From assembly GCA_017860345.1 (NCBI GenBank), contig JAFNAV010000008.1:1-64000 (forward strand): a DNA stretch of 64,000 nt. The letters are read 5' to 3'. The position numbers were made by a program, and so were the translations under genes. Below, one piece after another: positions 23,470 through 32,900 of this stretch. The notes beneath the pieces are model-generated. The model saw only the letters and a program-made list of their open reading frames with translations, was not told the DNA's origin and did not search any database. This DNA comes from Bacteroidota bacterium (GTDB taxonomy: Bacteria > Bacteroidota > Bacteroidia > Bacteroidales > Paludibacteraceae). The stretch's first letter is position 1. Each line of letters begins with the position of its first letter.

Positions 23470-24759
23470 ATGAAACTATTTTCAAAATTGTTGTTTTTAC
23501 TAACATTTTCCCCTGCTCTCATCTGGGGACAGTCGCTTTCGCTCGATACTTGTTTAGTCAGAGCGCGATTAAACTATCCGCTGCTCAGGCAGTACGGACT
23601 GATTGAGAAAACGGCAGAGTTTAATCTGTCGAATGCCGGAAAGGCGTTTCTGCCTCAGGTAAATCTGGCTGTTAAAGCTACATATCAGTCGGCTGTTACT
23701 GAAATACCGTCGGCTTTGTCCGATGTGATTTCTCAAATGAGCGGCCATCCATTTTCGTTTCCCTCGCTCAGCAAAGATCAGTATCAGGCGGCTTTGGAAG
23801 TGAACCAGCTTATTTGGGACGGAGGGCTTACCGGTGCGCAAAAGAAAAATATCAGGGCATCGGCCGAAACCGAAAAGCAAAAACTTGAAGTAGATATGTA
23901 TGCGCTCAATGAACGCATTTATAACCTGTATTTTGGAATTTTGCTTATTAACGAACAGCTGAAACAGAATGAGATACTGAAAGAAGAGCTTGCCGAGAAT
24001 TTCAGGAAGATAGAAGCATATATGCAAAACGGTGTAGCCCGGCAGTCGGACCTTGATGCTATAAAAATAGAGCAGATTAACGCTCGTCAGCGTGAGTCGG
24101 ATCTGATGATTACGCGCAAAAGTTACCTGCAAATTTTGGAGGCATTTACGGGACTTCAGACTACTGCCGGAGTTGAATTACAGAAACCTCAACTGCCTGC
24201 TGTTAGCCTGAGTGCTGAGAATAAACGACCGGAATTGATGATGCTTAGGGCTCAGAGTAACGCTCTGCAATCGCAGCGTGAAGTGATATATGCCGGAAAC
24301 CTGCCGAAAATCAGTGCGTTTGTACAGGGCGGATACGGTAGACCCGGGTTGAATATGTTTTCGGGAGCGTTTGAACCTTTTTATATCGGGGGCTTGCGTT
24401 TGTCGTGGAACCTGAGCGGGTTTTATACACAGAAAAACAACCTGAGTAAAATTGAAAGTGCTATGAAAAGTGTTGATGTACAGAAGGAAACATTTATTTT
24501 TAATAATGATATGGGAAGTAAGCAACAATGGAACGATATAGAAAAACTTAAAGTTTCGCTGAAAAACGACGAAGAGATTATAGCGCTACGCAGTAGCATA
24601 AAAAAAGCCTCGGAAGCCCGGGTGGCTCATGGCGCCATGACGGTAACTGATTTATTGCGCGACATTAATGCCGAAAGCATGGCTCGTCAGACTAAGGCAT
24701 TGCACGAAATTCAACTTTATATGGTTACTTATCAATTGAAAAATAATATCAATAATTAA
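23470..24759 (+). CDS. TolC-family outer-membrane efflux protein
   Basis: A 429-residue outer-membrane factor with a signal peptide (MKLFSKLLFLLTFSPALIWGQ). It has the TolC repeats: long helical pairs around SLDTCLVRARLNYPLLRQ and EAFTGLQ, and a strand-rich segment GGLRLSWNLSGFYTQKNNL. It forms the exit duct for the HlyD/ABC exporter encoded just downstream (33-nt gap). Its leader is one of the repeated structured elements. Confidence 0.88.
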   Translation: MKLFSKLLFLLTFSPALIWGQSLSLDTCLVRARLNYPLLRQYGLIEKTAEFNLSNAGKAFLPQVNLAVKATYQSAVTEIPSALSDVISQMSGHPFSFPSLSKDQYQAALEVNQLIWDGGLTGAQKKNIRASAETEKQKLEVDMYALNERIYNLYFGILLINEQLKQNEILKEELAENFRKIEAYMQNGVARQSDLDAIKIEQINARQRESDLMITRKSYLQILEAFTGLQTTAGVELQKPQLPAVSLSAENKRPELMMLRAQSNALQSQREVIYAGNLPKISAFVQGGYGRPGLNMFSGAFEPFYIGGLRLSWNLSGFYTQKNNLSKIESAMKSVDVQKETFIFNNDMGSKQQWNDIEKLKVSLKNDEEIIALRSSIKKASEARVAHGAMTVTDLLRDINAESMARQTKALHEIQLYMVTYQLKNNINN

Positions 24760-24791
24760 CTACAGCTTTCAGCCTAATAGACAATAAACGT

Positions 24792-25703
24792 ATGACAACA
24801 AAAGCAATTTTAAATTACAAATTAATACTGGCTTGCCTGTTTTTTGTAAGCCTTGTTTCCTGTGGAAATCGGGATAACGACTATGATGCCACAGGCACTT
24901 TTGAAACTACCGAAGTGATTGTTTCGGCCGAGGTGATGGGCGAAATCACATCTTTTGATGTTCAGGAAGGGCAGGATATAGTGGCAGGACAGGTGCTTGG
25001 GTGCATTGACAGCACGCAACTTTATCTGAAAAAATTACAAATAGAAGCTTCGCAAAAAGCTTTGCTTAGTCGTAGACCCGATGTCAGGAAGCAGATAGCG
25101 GCACTTGAGCAACAAATAGCTACTGCTTACACCGAGAAAAAGCGCGTTGAGAGCTTGGTGAAAGCGAATGCTGCCACTACCAAGCAGTTGGACGATGCCA
25201 ATGCTCAGATAGCTGTGCTTGAAAAACAACTGATAGCAAGCAAAACTACGCTGCAATCCACTGATGCCGGGATGACGAACGACAACAGCGCACTTCAGGC
25301 TCAGATTGGGCAGATTGACGACCAGCTCAGAAAATGCCGCATTACAAGTCCTGTTTCGGGTGTGCTGTTGGTGAAATATGCCGAGAAAGGAGAACTGGCA
25401 GCTGCGGGTAAAGCCTTGTTTAAAGCCGGAAATATGGATGAACTAATTTTGAGGGCTTACGTTACGGCCGATCAGCTTGGGAAGGTAAAAGCGGGTCAAA
25501 AGGTGAAAGTTTTTGCCGACTATGGTAAAGATCAACCAAAGGAATACTCAGGAACAGTCAACTGGATTTCGGCAAAAGCAGAATTTACACCCAAAACCAT
25601 TCAGACCAAAGACGAAAGAGCCAATCTGGTATACGCCGTAAAAATTGGGGTAAAGAATGATGGTTATCTGAAAATTGGGATGTACGGCGACATCAAATTT
25701 TAA
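24792..25703 (+). CDS. HlyD-family periplasmic adaptor lipoprotein
   Basis: A 303-residue membrane-fusion protein with a lipobox (SLVSC, cysteine about residue 24). The lipoyl half EVMGEITSFDVQEGQDIVAGQVLG is followed by a coiled-coil hairpin with QIAALEQQIATAYTEKKRVE and the second lipoyl half ITSPVSGVLLVKYAEKGELAAAGKALF. It would bridge the ABC permeases in the inner membrane to the TolC protein encoded upstream. The gene organisation is like YbhG of the YbhFSR exporter. Confidence 0.88.
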   Translation: MTTKAILNYKLILACLFFVSLVSCGNRDNDYDATGTFETTEVIVSAEVMGEITSFDVQEGQDIVAGQVLGCIDSTQLYLKKLQIEASQKALLSRRPDVRKQIAALEQQIATAYTEKKRVESLVKANAATTKQLDDANAQIAVLEKQLIASKTTLQSTDAGMTNDNSALQAQIGQIDDQLRKCRITSPVSGVLLVKYAEKGELAAAGKALFKAGNMDELILRAYVTADQLGKVKAGQKVKVFADYGKDQPKEYSGTVNWISAKAEFTPKTIQTKDERANLVYAVKIGVKNDGYLKIGMYGDIKF

Positions 25704-25754
25704 TTCCGGGTGTACAATTATCAGTCAACACCCCTCAATTCCCCCGATATTGTC

Positions 25755-26696
25755 ATGAATGAAAATCAAAACAGAAATGATATAGCGGTTTCGTGCACGA
25801 ATATTCGCAAGCATTACAAAGATGTACAGGCACTGAAATCGGTAAGTATGGAAGTGCCGCGTGGAGAAATTTTTGGCATAATCGGTCCTGATGGTTCGGG
25901 CAAAACATCGCTCTTCAGGATTCTGACTACCCTCATTCTTGCCGACGAAGGTACGGCAAATGTGGATGGTTTTGATGTTGTCAAAGATTATGAGGAAATT
26001 CGTAAACGTGTAGGTTATATGCCGGGTCGATTCTCTCTTTATCAGGATTTGACAGTGGAGGAAAATCTGAATTTTTTTGCTACGGTTTTTAATACCACAA
26101 TTGCCGAAAACTATGATCTGGTAAAGGATATATACGCACAGATTGAGCCATTTAAAGACCGACGGGCCGGAAAGCTGTCCGGTGGAATGAAGCAGAAACT
26201 GGCATTGAGTTGTGCACTGATACATAGGCCCAGCGTATTGTTTCTGGACGAGCCCACCACGGGAGTCGATCCGGTTTCGCGTAAAGAATTCTGGGGAATG
26301 CTCAAGAAACTTAAAATGCAGGGTATCACCATTATCGTATCCACTCCGTATATGGACGAAGCCAGCTTGTGCGACAGGATAGCGCTGATACAAAACGGTG
26401 AGTTTCTGACTATAGATACGCCTCGCGGAATTGTAGCCGGTTATCCCAACAAATTATTGGCTGCTGAGGCCGACAATATGCAACAGCTACTTGCTGATTT
26501 GCGTAAAAATGCTGTCAGCAAATCCTGTTTCGCTTTCGGAGATAAAATACACATCAGTGTTTCAGATGATATTGAAAGCAGGTTGATTGTAAGCGGTTTA
26601 ACCGAATATCTTGTGGATAAGGGGCATAAAAATCTGCTCATACATGAAATTGTACCTGAAATAGAAGATTGCTTTATGCAATTATCTCAAAAATAA
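25755..26696 (+). CDS. ABC exporter ATPase 1
   Basis: A 313-residue ATPase with Walker A GPDGSGKTS, signature LSGGMKQKL, Walker B VLFLDEPTTGVDP and the switch region STPYMDEA. About 80 residues of extra C-terminal domain follow the ATPase core. The ATG at 25755 (MNENQNRN) is preferred to the in-frame GTG at 25710, which follows the HlyD stop too closely and adds no similarity. It pairs with ATPase 2, the two corresponding to the two halves of YbhF. Confidence 0.88.
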   Translation: MNENQNRNDIAVSCTNIRKHYKDVQALKSVSMEVPRGEIFGIIGPDGSGKTSLFRILTTLILADEGTANVDGFDVVKDYEEIRKRVGYMPGRFSLYQDLTVEENLNFFATVFNTTIAENYDLVKDIYAQIEPFKDRRAGKLSGGMKQKLALSCALIHRPSVLFLDEPTTGVDPVSRKEFWGMLKKLKMQGITIIVSTPYMDEASLCDRIALIQNGEFLTIDTPRGIVAGYPNKLLAAEADNMQQLLADLRKNAVSKSCFAFGDKIHISVSDDIESRLIVSGLTEYLVDKGHKNLLIHEIVPEIEDCFMQLSQK

Positions 26697-26701
26697 AAAA
26701 T

Positions 26702-27469
26702 ATGCAACAAGTAAAGCCTGAGTCGAAATCAGATAGCGTTATTGTGGCCGAAAATCTGACCAAAAAATTTGGTTCGTTCACCGCTGTGGATCGAATTTCG
26801 TTTGACGTAAAACGAGGAGAAATATTTGGTTTTTTGGGAGCTAACGGTGCCGGCAAAACCACCGCCATGCGTATGCTCAGCGGATTAAGCATTCCTACCA
26901 GCGGACGGGGTGTTGTAGCCGGCTTTGATATTGGCACTGAAACTGAGATGGTGAAAAAAAATATCGGCTATATGAGTCAAAAATTTTCGCTTTACGACGA
27001 CCTGAAAGTGTGGGAAAATATCGAGCTTTTTGGAGGAATCTACGGATTGAAGAAAACTGAGATTGAAACAAAAACCGACGAACTGATGCGTGCGCTCAAT
27101 TTTGAAAGCGAGAGGAATAAGTTAGTAGGTGAACTACCGCTTGGGTTTAAACAAAAGTTAGCCTTTTCGGTCTCCATATTTCATAATCCGCAGGTAGTAT
27201 TTCTCGACGAGCCTACGGGCGGAGTCGACCCAATTACGCGCCGTCAGTTCTGGGAGCTGATTTACGATGCTACTTCGCGGGGTATCACTGTTTTTGTTAC
27301 TACCCATTATATGGACGAAGCCGAATACTGCGACCGGGTTTCTATCATGGTGGACGGGAAAATTGAGGCTTTGGATACGCCTGCCATACTCAAGAGACAA
27401 TTTAATGCCGATAGCATGGATGGGGTTTTTCAGCAATTAGCCCGTAAAGCCACAAGGGGCGATATTTAG
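26702..27469 (+). CDS. ABC exporter ATPase 2
   Basis: A 255-residue ATPase 5 nt after ATPase 1. Walker A is GANGAGKTT and Walker B is VVFLDEPTGGVDP with VTTHYMDEAEYCDR after it. The signature motif reads LPLGFKQKL rather than LSGGxxQ, a deviation I associate with one half of YbhF-type two-ATPase exporters. The start at 26702 (MQQVKPESKSD) avoids overlap with ATPase 1. Confidence 0.88.
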   Translation: MQQVKPESKSDSVIVAENLTKKFGSFTAVDRISFDVKRGEIFGFLGANGAGKTTAMRMLSGLSIPTSGRGVVAGFDIGTETEMVKKNIGYMSQKFSLYDDLKVWENIELFGGIYGLKKTEIETKTDELMRALNFESERNKLVGELPLGFKQKLAFSVSIFHNPQVVFLDEPTGGVDPITRRQFWELIYDATSRGITVFVTTHYMDEAEYCDRVSIMVDGKIEALDTPAILKRQFNADSMDGVFQQLARKATRGDI

Positions 27470-27563
27470 GTGTAAATACAAAGTAACCTGGTATAAACAG
27501 ATATTTTTTTATAACGAAAAGTGGCGATGTAAAAACAGGTATTAAAACAAATATAATGAAGCT

Positions 27564-28670
27564 ATGAAGCAATTAATGTCATTTGTCCGTAAGGAATTTT
27601 ATCATATTTTCAGAGATAAAACCACTATGATGATTTTGTTGGGGATACCTGTTATACAGATGATTTTGTTTGGTTTTGCACTAACTACCGAGGTGAAAAA
27701 CACCCGGATTGTGGTACTTGCTCCAACTTATGATGAAGCATCGGAACGGATTATAAGCCGATTGAATAATAGCGCTTATTTCGATGTAGCAGACCGCATC
27801 AACAGCGACGACGAGATTGAAACTGTATTCAGAAATGGAACAGCCCGCCTTGTAGTGGTTTTTGAAGAGCGGTTTGGCGAAAAATTGCGTCACGAGGGTA
27901 AAGCGCATGTACAGTTAATTGCCGATGCAACTGACCCGAATGCTGCAACTACCTTCAGTTTTTATGCTTCCAACATCATCAACGATTACCAGCAGGATTT
28001 GATGGGCGCAACATCGAACCCTTACCGGATTACTCCCGAAGTAAAAATGCTGTATAATCCGCAAATGATTGGAGCTTACAACTTTGTGCCGGGTGTATTG
28101 GGGATGATTATAATTCTGATTTGTGCCATGATGACATCCATAGCCATTGTGCGCGAAAAAGAAAAAGGTACGATGGAAATACTGCTTGTGTCGCCTATGA
28201 AGCCCATATACAGCATATTGTCCAAAATTACACCCTATTTTGTATTGTCCTGTATCAATTTTGCATCCATCATACTGTTGTCGGTATTTGTGCTGAAAGT
28301 ACCTGTAACAGGCAGTTTTGCTACACTAACGTTTATTTCGTTGCTCTATATATTTGTATCCTTAGCATTAGGACTGCTAATTTCTACTTTTGCCAGTACG
28401 CAACTTGCTGCCATGTTGATGTCTGGTATGGGGCTCATGATGCCTGTGTTGTTGCTTTCGGGTATGATATTTCCGGTCGAAAGTATGCCATACTGGCTTC
28501 AGCTTATTTCCAATATCATCCCGGCTCGCTGGTATATTGAGGCAGTAAAAGCCATTATGATTCAGGGTCTTGGTTTTATGGCTGTTTGGAAAGAAATCGC
28601 AATTCTCACTGCTATGGCTTTTGTGCTGGTAGCTGTAAGTCTTAAAAACTTCAAGGTAAGGCTTGAATAA
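27564..28670 (+). CDS. ABC-2 exporter permease 1
   Basis: A 368-residue permease of the YbhS/YbhR type. One N-terminal helix (about 22-42, TMMILLGIPVIQMILFGFAL) is followed by a large periplasmic domain to about 170, then five helices within about 175-365. The motif REKEKGTMEILLVSPMKP before the second core helix is the conserved ABC-2 coupling segment, and MIFPVESMPYWLQLISNIIPARWYIEA is typical near the end. Confidence 0.88.
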   Translation: MKQLMSFVRKEFYHIFRDKTTMMILLGIPVIQMILFGFALTTEVKNTRIVVLAPTYDEASERIISRLNNSAYFDVADRINSDDEIETVFRNGTARLVVVFEERFGEKLRHEGKAHVQLIADATDPNAATTFSFYASNIINDYQQDLMGATSNPYRITPEVKMLYNPQMIGAYNFVPGVLGMIIILICAMMTSIAIVREKEKGTMEILLVSPMKPIYSILSKITPYFVLSCINFASIILLSVFVLKVPVTGSFATLTFISLLYIFVSLALGLLISTFASTQLAAMLMSGMGLMMPVLLLSGMIFPVESMPYWLQLISNIIPARWYIEAVKAIMIQGLGFMAVWKEIAILTAMAFVLVAVSLKNFKVRLE

Positions 28671-28676
28671 AGAGCA

Positions 28677-28778
28677 ATGGATAACGAAGGACAAAAATTA
28701 AAAATTACAGATTGTATCGAAGCATTGCCGCTCAAATTAATTTTTGACGAATCAATCACTAACCATGAATTAAAATGA
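28677..28778 (+). CDS. 33-codon ORF between the two permease genes
   Basis: ATG at 28677 opens a 33-residue frame starting MDNEGQKLKITDC and ending SITNHELK. Its stop codon overlaps the next permease start in ATGA (28775-28778), and it begins 6 nt after the preceding stop. The spacing is that of a translationally coupled gene, but the product matches no family I know, has no membrane segment, and could be chance. It could be a coupling peptide that passes ribosomes to the second permease. Confidence 0.3.
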   Translation: MDNEGQKLKITDCIEALPLKLIFDESITNHELK

Positions 28779-29893
28779 TAAGATATCTTTTACGAAAAGA
28801 ATTTAAACAACTGATGCGGAATCCGTTTATCCCAAAAATGTTGATTGGTTTTCCGCTGATGGTTTTACTCGTTTTGCCCTGGGCAGCCAGTTACGAGATT
28901 AAAAATCTCAATCTGAGTGTGGTGGATAACGACCACAGCCCTTATTCGCGCCGCCTTACTGAGAAAATTACTTCCTCAGGTTATTTTCTTCTCACCGACA
29001 AGTCGGCCGGGTTTAAACAGGCTTTAGAGGCTGTTGAAGAAAACAGAGCAGATATTATTCTAGAAATTCCCCCGCGTTTTGAAAAAGACCTTGTGACCGG
29101 TCGTGGAACTAAGTTAATGATAGCACCCAATGCTGTGAATGGAATGAAAGCAGGAGTAGGTATGACTTATCTGGCCAGTATTGTGGGCGATTTCAATAGC
29201 GAGCTTGTTAGGGAAATTGCTCCTGCAGGCTCTTCTACAGCCTCGGTACCCACAATTCAGATCGACTCGCAGTTCAAATTCAATCCTCATCTCAATTATC
29301 GGGTATATATGGTGCCGGCACTTATCGTGTTGATACTAACCCTGCTTTGCGGCTTTTTGCCCGGAGTGTCTATCGTTATGGAAAAAGAAATAGGCACCAT
29401 GGAGCAAATTAATGTAAGTCCGGTACCTAAAGCGATGTTTATTTTGGCCAAACTTATACCGTTCTGGATAATAGGCTTTTTTATCCTTACTGTAGGAAGT
29501 ATTATAGCCTGGGCAGCATACGGGCTTGTTCCGGCCGGGCATTATTACACCATATATCTGTTTGCAACAGTATATATTATTACAGTTTCCGGCTTGGGAC
29601 TTATTATATCCAACTATGCCCAAACCATGCAACAGGCCATGTTTATTGTGTTTTTCTTTATGTTGATATTTATAATGTTGAGTGGCTTATATACTCCGGT
29701 AGAGAGTATGCCCGAGTGGGCTAAATGGGTAGCCGCATTCAATCCGTTGAAACATTTCATGGTGGTGATGCGGTCGGTGTTTCTAAAAGGTAGCAGCCTT
29801 GCCGATTTATCGGTAGAAATGTATGCCTTGTTGGGCTTTGCTGTTTTTTTCAATAGTTGGGCTGTAATTAGTTATCGTAAAACAAATAATTAA
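28775..29893 (+). CDS. ABC-2 exporter permease 2
   Basis: A 372-residue permease, paralogous to permease 1: N-terminal helix about 24-43, periplasmic domain to about 175, and five helices after it. The coupling motif is MEKEIGTMEQINVSPVPKAMF, and GLYTPVESMPEWAKWVAAFNPLKHFMVVMR is near the end. It completes a TetR-TolC-HlyD-ABC-ABC-permease-permease cassette for export of drugs or other amphiphiles; the substrate is not predictable. Confidence 0.88.
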   Translation: MIRYLLRKEFKQLMRNPFIPKMLIGFPLMVLLVLPWAASYEIKNLNLSVVDNDHSPYSRRLTEKITSSGYFLLTDKSAGFKQALEAVEENRADIILEIPPRFEKDLVTGRGTKLMIAPNAVNGMKAGVGMTYLASIVGDFNSELVREIAPAGSSTASVPTIQIDSQFKFNPHLNYRVYMVPALIVLILTLLCGFLPGVSIVMEKEIGTMEQINVSPVPKAMFILAKLIPFWIIGFFILTVGSIIAWAAYGLVPAGHYYTIYLFATVYIITVSGLGLIISNYAQTMQQAMFIVFFFMLIFIMLSGLYTPVESMPEWAKWVAAFNPLKHFMVVMRSVFLKGSSLADLSVEMYALLGFAVFFNSWAVISYRKTNN

Positions 29894-29927
29894 GTTAATA
29901 AGATGGTTTTTATCAAAACAACATGCT

Positions 29928-29935
29928 TATCTTTG
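29928..29935 (+). promoter_or_regulatory. -7 promoter box for the activase-like gene
   Basis: TATCTTTG, an exact TAnnTTTG box, lies 38 nt before ATG 29974. No clear -33 element is seen. Confidence 0.45.
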
Positions 29936-29973
29936 TGTGTTAATAAAAAACCTTAATTGAAACAATAGGTATT

Positions 29974-32900
29974 ATGTTTCAGGATATAAGTATAGGCATA
30001 GATGCAGGGTCGACAACGGTAAAGATTGTGGCCACAGATAAAGAGAATAACATCATATTCAAAGACTACCGGCGGCACATGGCCGATATCTCAGGTACAG
30101 TTATCAGAAGTCTTGAGCTGCTGAGCAGCCATTTGGGCGATTTGGAGTGCAGGCTTAGTGTAACCGGTTCAGCGGGAATGGGTATTTCCGAAAGATGCGG
30201 AATCCCGTTTGTTCAGGAAGTGGTAGCTGCCTGCGAAGTCATCCGTTCAAAATTTCCAACCATCAAAACACTGGTTGATATAGGCGGCGAAGATGCCAAA
30301 ATGATATTTTTCAGAGAAAATTTATCGCCCGATATACGTATGAACGGAAGTTGTGCGGGAGGTACCGGCGCTTTTATTGATCAAATGGCAGCCTTGCTCG
30401 ACGTGGATCTTAGCCGGTTGAATTTGCTGGCGCAAAATGCCCAGAATATCTATCCGATTGCATCGCGGTGTGGCGTATTTTCAAAAACCGATGTGCAAAA
30501 TCTGCTGAGCCGAAATGTGTGTAAGGAGGACATTGCTGCATCGGTGTTTCATGCTGTAAGTATGCAGGTGATTACCTCCCTGTCCAGAGGCTGCGAAGTA
30601 ACTCCCGGCCTTTTTTTATGTGGTGGTCCGTTTATGTTTATTCCCGCCCTGCGTCAGGCTTTTGTTCGTCAGGCAGGATTGTCCGAACATCAAATTATTC
30701 TATCGGAAAATGCCGGGGTAATCCCGGCCTGGGGAGCTGCCATTGATAACAGGAGTGAGCAGAAGAAAACTATTTCGGCATATATTGCATTAATAAAGAA
30801 CTCAAAATACAGCTTTATTAGGAAAAATGGGCTAAAACCTTTGTTTGTCGACAAAGATGAATTTAGTGCTTGGGAACAATCCAAACAAAAATACAAATTA
30901 CCCGATATAAACATCCGGAATCTTGAAACTGATACTTGCTTTGTAGGGATCGACAGTGGCTCAACTACCACTAAAATTGTTGCTACCGATTACAAAGGGC
31001 GAATTTTTTACCGCTTTTATGAGCGCAATAAAGGAAATGTTTTACAAACGGTTTCGGATGGACTAAACGGACTCCGGCAATTAGCCGATAATAATGGCAA
31101 AGAACTAAAGGTAATGGCCGGCTGTGTAACCGGCTATGGCGAAGATCTGGTAAAAACGGCCTTTGGTCTGCCATTTGGAATGGTCGAAACCATTGCACAC
31201 TATCAGGCGGCCTGTTTTTTTAATCCTAAGGTAAGTTTTATTTTAGATATTGGCGGGCAGGATATGAAAGCCACTTTCATTGAAAATGGTTCAATTAAGC
31301 GGCTCGAAATCAATGAGGCCTGCTCTTCGGGCTGTGGTTCGTTTATCGAGACTTTTGCCCAATCGCTGAATTACAACGCAGCTTCGTTTTCGGAAGTCGC
31401 GCTTTATGCTAAGCATCCGGCCGATTTGGGAACACGATGTACCGTTTTTATGAACTCCAAGGTAAAACAATCGTTGCGCGAAGGCGCGAGCATTTCCGAT
31501 ATTTCAGCCGGGTTGGGTTACTCGGTTATCAAAAACTGCCTGGTAAAGGTACTCAAACTAAAAGATGTATCGCAACTGGGCGAGTACATCATGGTGCAGG
31601 GAGGTACCTTTAGAAACAGAGCGGTACTCCGTGCGCTCGAAACAGAAACGGGACGGGAGGTAATGATTACAGACTATCCTGAATTGATGGGAGCTTATGG
31701 GGCGGCATTGTTTGCAGTTGAAAATCAGTTGTCCGGACAAAATAAGCCTGTCGATTTGGCTCATTTTGTGACCATGAAGTCCTTCTCGTCAAAAGTTACC
31801 GTTTGTAAAGGTTGCGAAAATTTGTGTACGGTTACAGGCTACCGGTTCGATGATGGAAATCGTTATTATACAGGCAACAAGTGCGAAAAAGTATTCAGTA
31901 ACCGGGGCGATAACAGCCGAACCGGAGCAAATATCTACACCGAAAAACACAAACTGCTTTTCGACCGGAAAAGTGAGCCCGATGCTAAACTTACCATCGG
32001 TATACCTCGTGCGCTTGGCATTTACGAGAATTATCCGTTTTGGCATACTTTGTTTACCGAGTGTGGTTTCAATGTAGTGCTGTCCGATACATCTACCATG
32101 CAACTTTATGAGCGGGGTATAGGAACTGTAATGGCCGATAATATATGCTTCCCGGCTAAGCTTGCTAACGGACATATACTTAACCTGATAGATAGGAAGG
32201 TCGACCGGATTTTTATGCCTTTTGTGGTACATGATAAAAAAGAAGACAGCAAAACGCCCAATAGCTATAACTGCCCCATAGTAAGTGGCTATTCCGAGGT
32301 AATTCAGAGTGCTATCGACCCGGATAAGAACCATAACACGCCGTTTGATGCGCCCACATTTACATTCAGAAATGAACGCTTGCTTAGCAAAGCCTGCCTG
32401 AAGTATTTACTTACCGTAGAGCCGGGTATAAGTGGTGGTTTGTTTAAAAAAGCTTTTGCCAAGGCGCTCAGTGCCCAAGCCGATTACGAGAATGCCTTAA
32501 ATAGACGTTGCAAAGAAATTCTGGATCAAGCTGTGCTGAGCAACCGCATGGTAGTGCTTCTGGCAGGCAGGCCGTACCATTCCGACCCGCTTATACAGCA
32601 TAAAATATCCGAAACAATTGCTGCTTTTGATGTGGATGTAATTTCGGAAGATATAGTCAGAGACTGGCAGCCCGATACTACTTCAGTGCAAACTATCATG
32701 CAGTGGGCTTATACCAACCGTATTCTGAAATCGGCTTTGTGGGCTTCGCAAAATACGGAGAATATTGAGTTTGTAGAGTTGACCTCATTTGGCTGCGGTC
32801 CCGATGCTTTTATTCTGGACGAGGTAACCGACCTGCTCAAACGCCGTGGTAAAAATGCTACATTACTTAAGATAGACGATATTAATAATGTTGGCTCTGC

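Noticed and set aside
25725-26393. 222-residue minus-strand frame over the first ABC ATPase gene
   Set aside because: The sense frame carries all ABC motifs; the antisense product resembles nothing.
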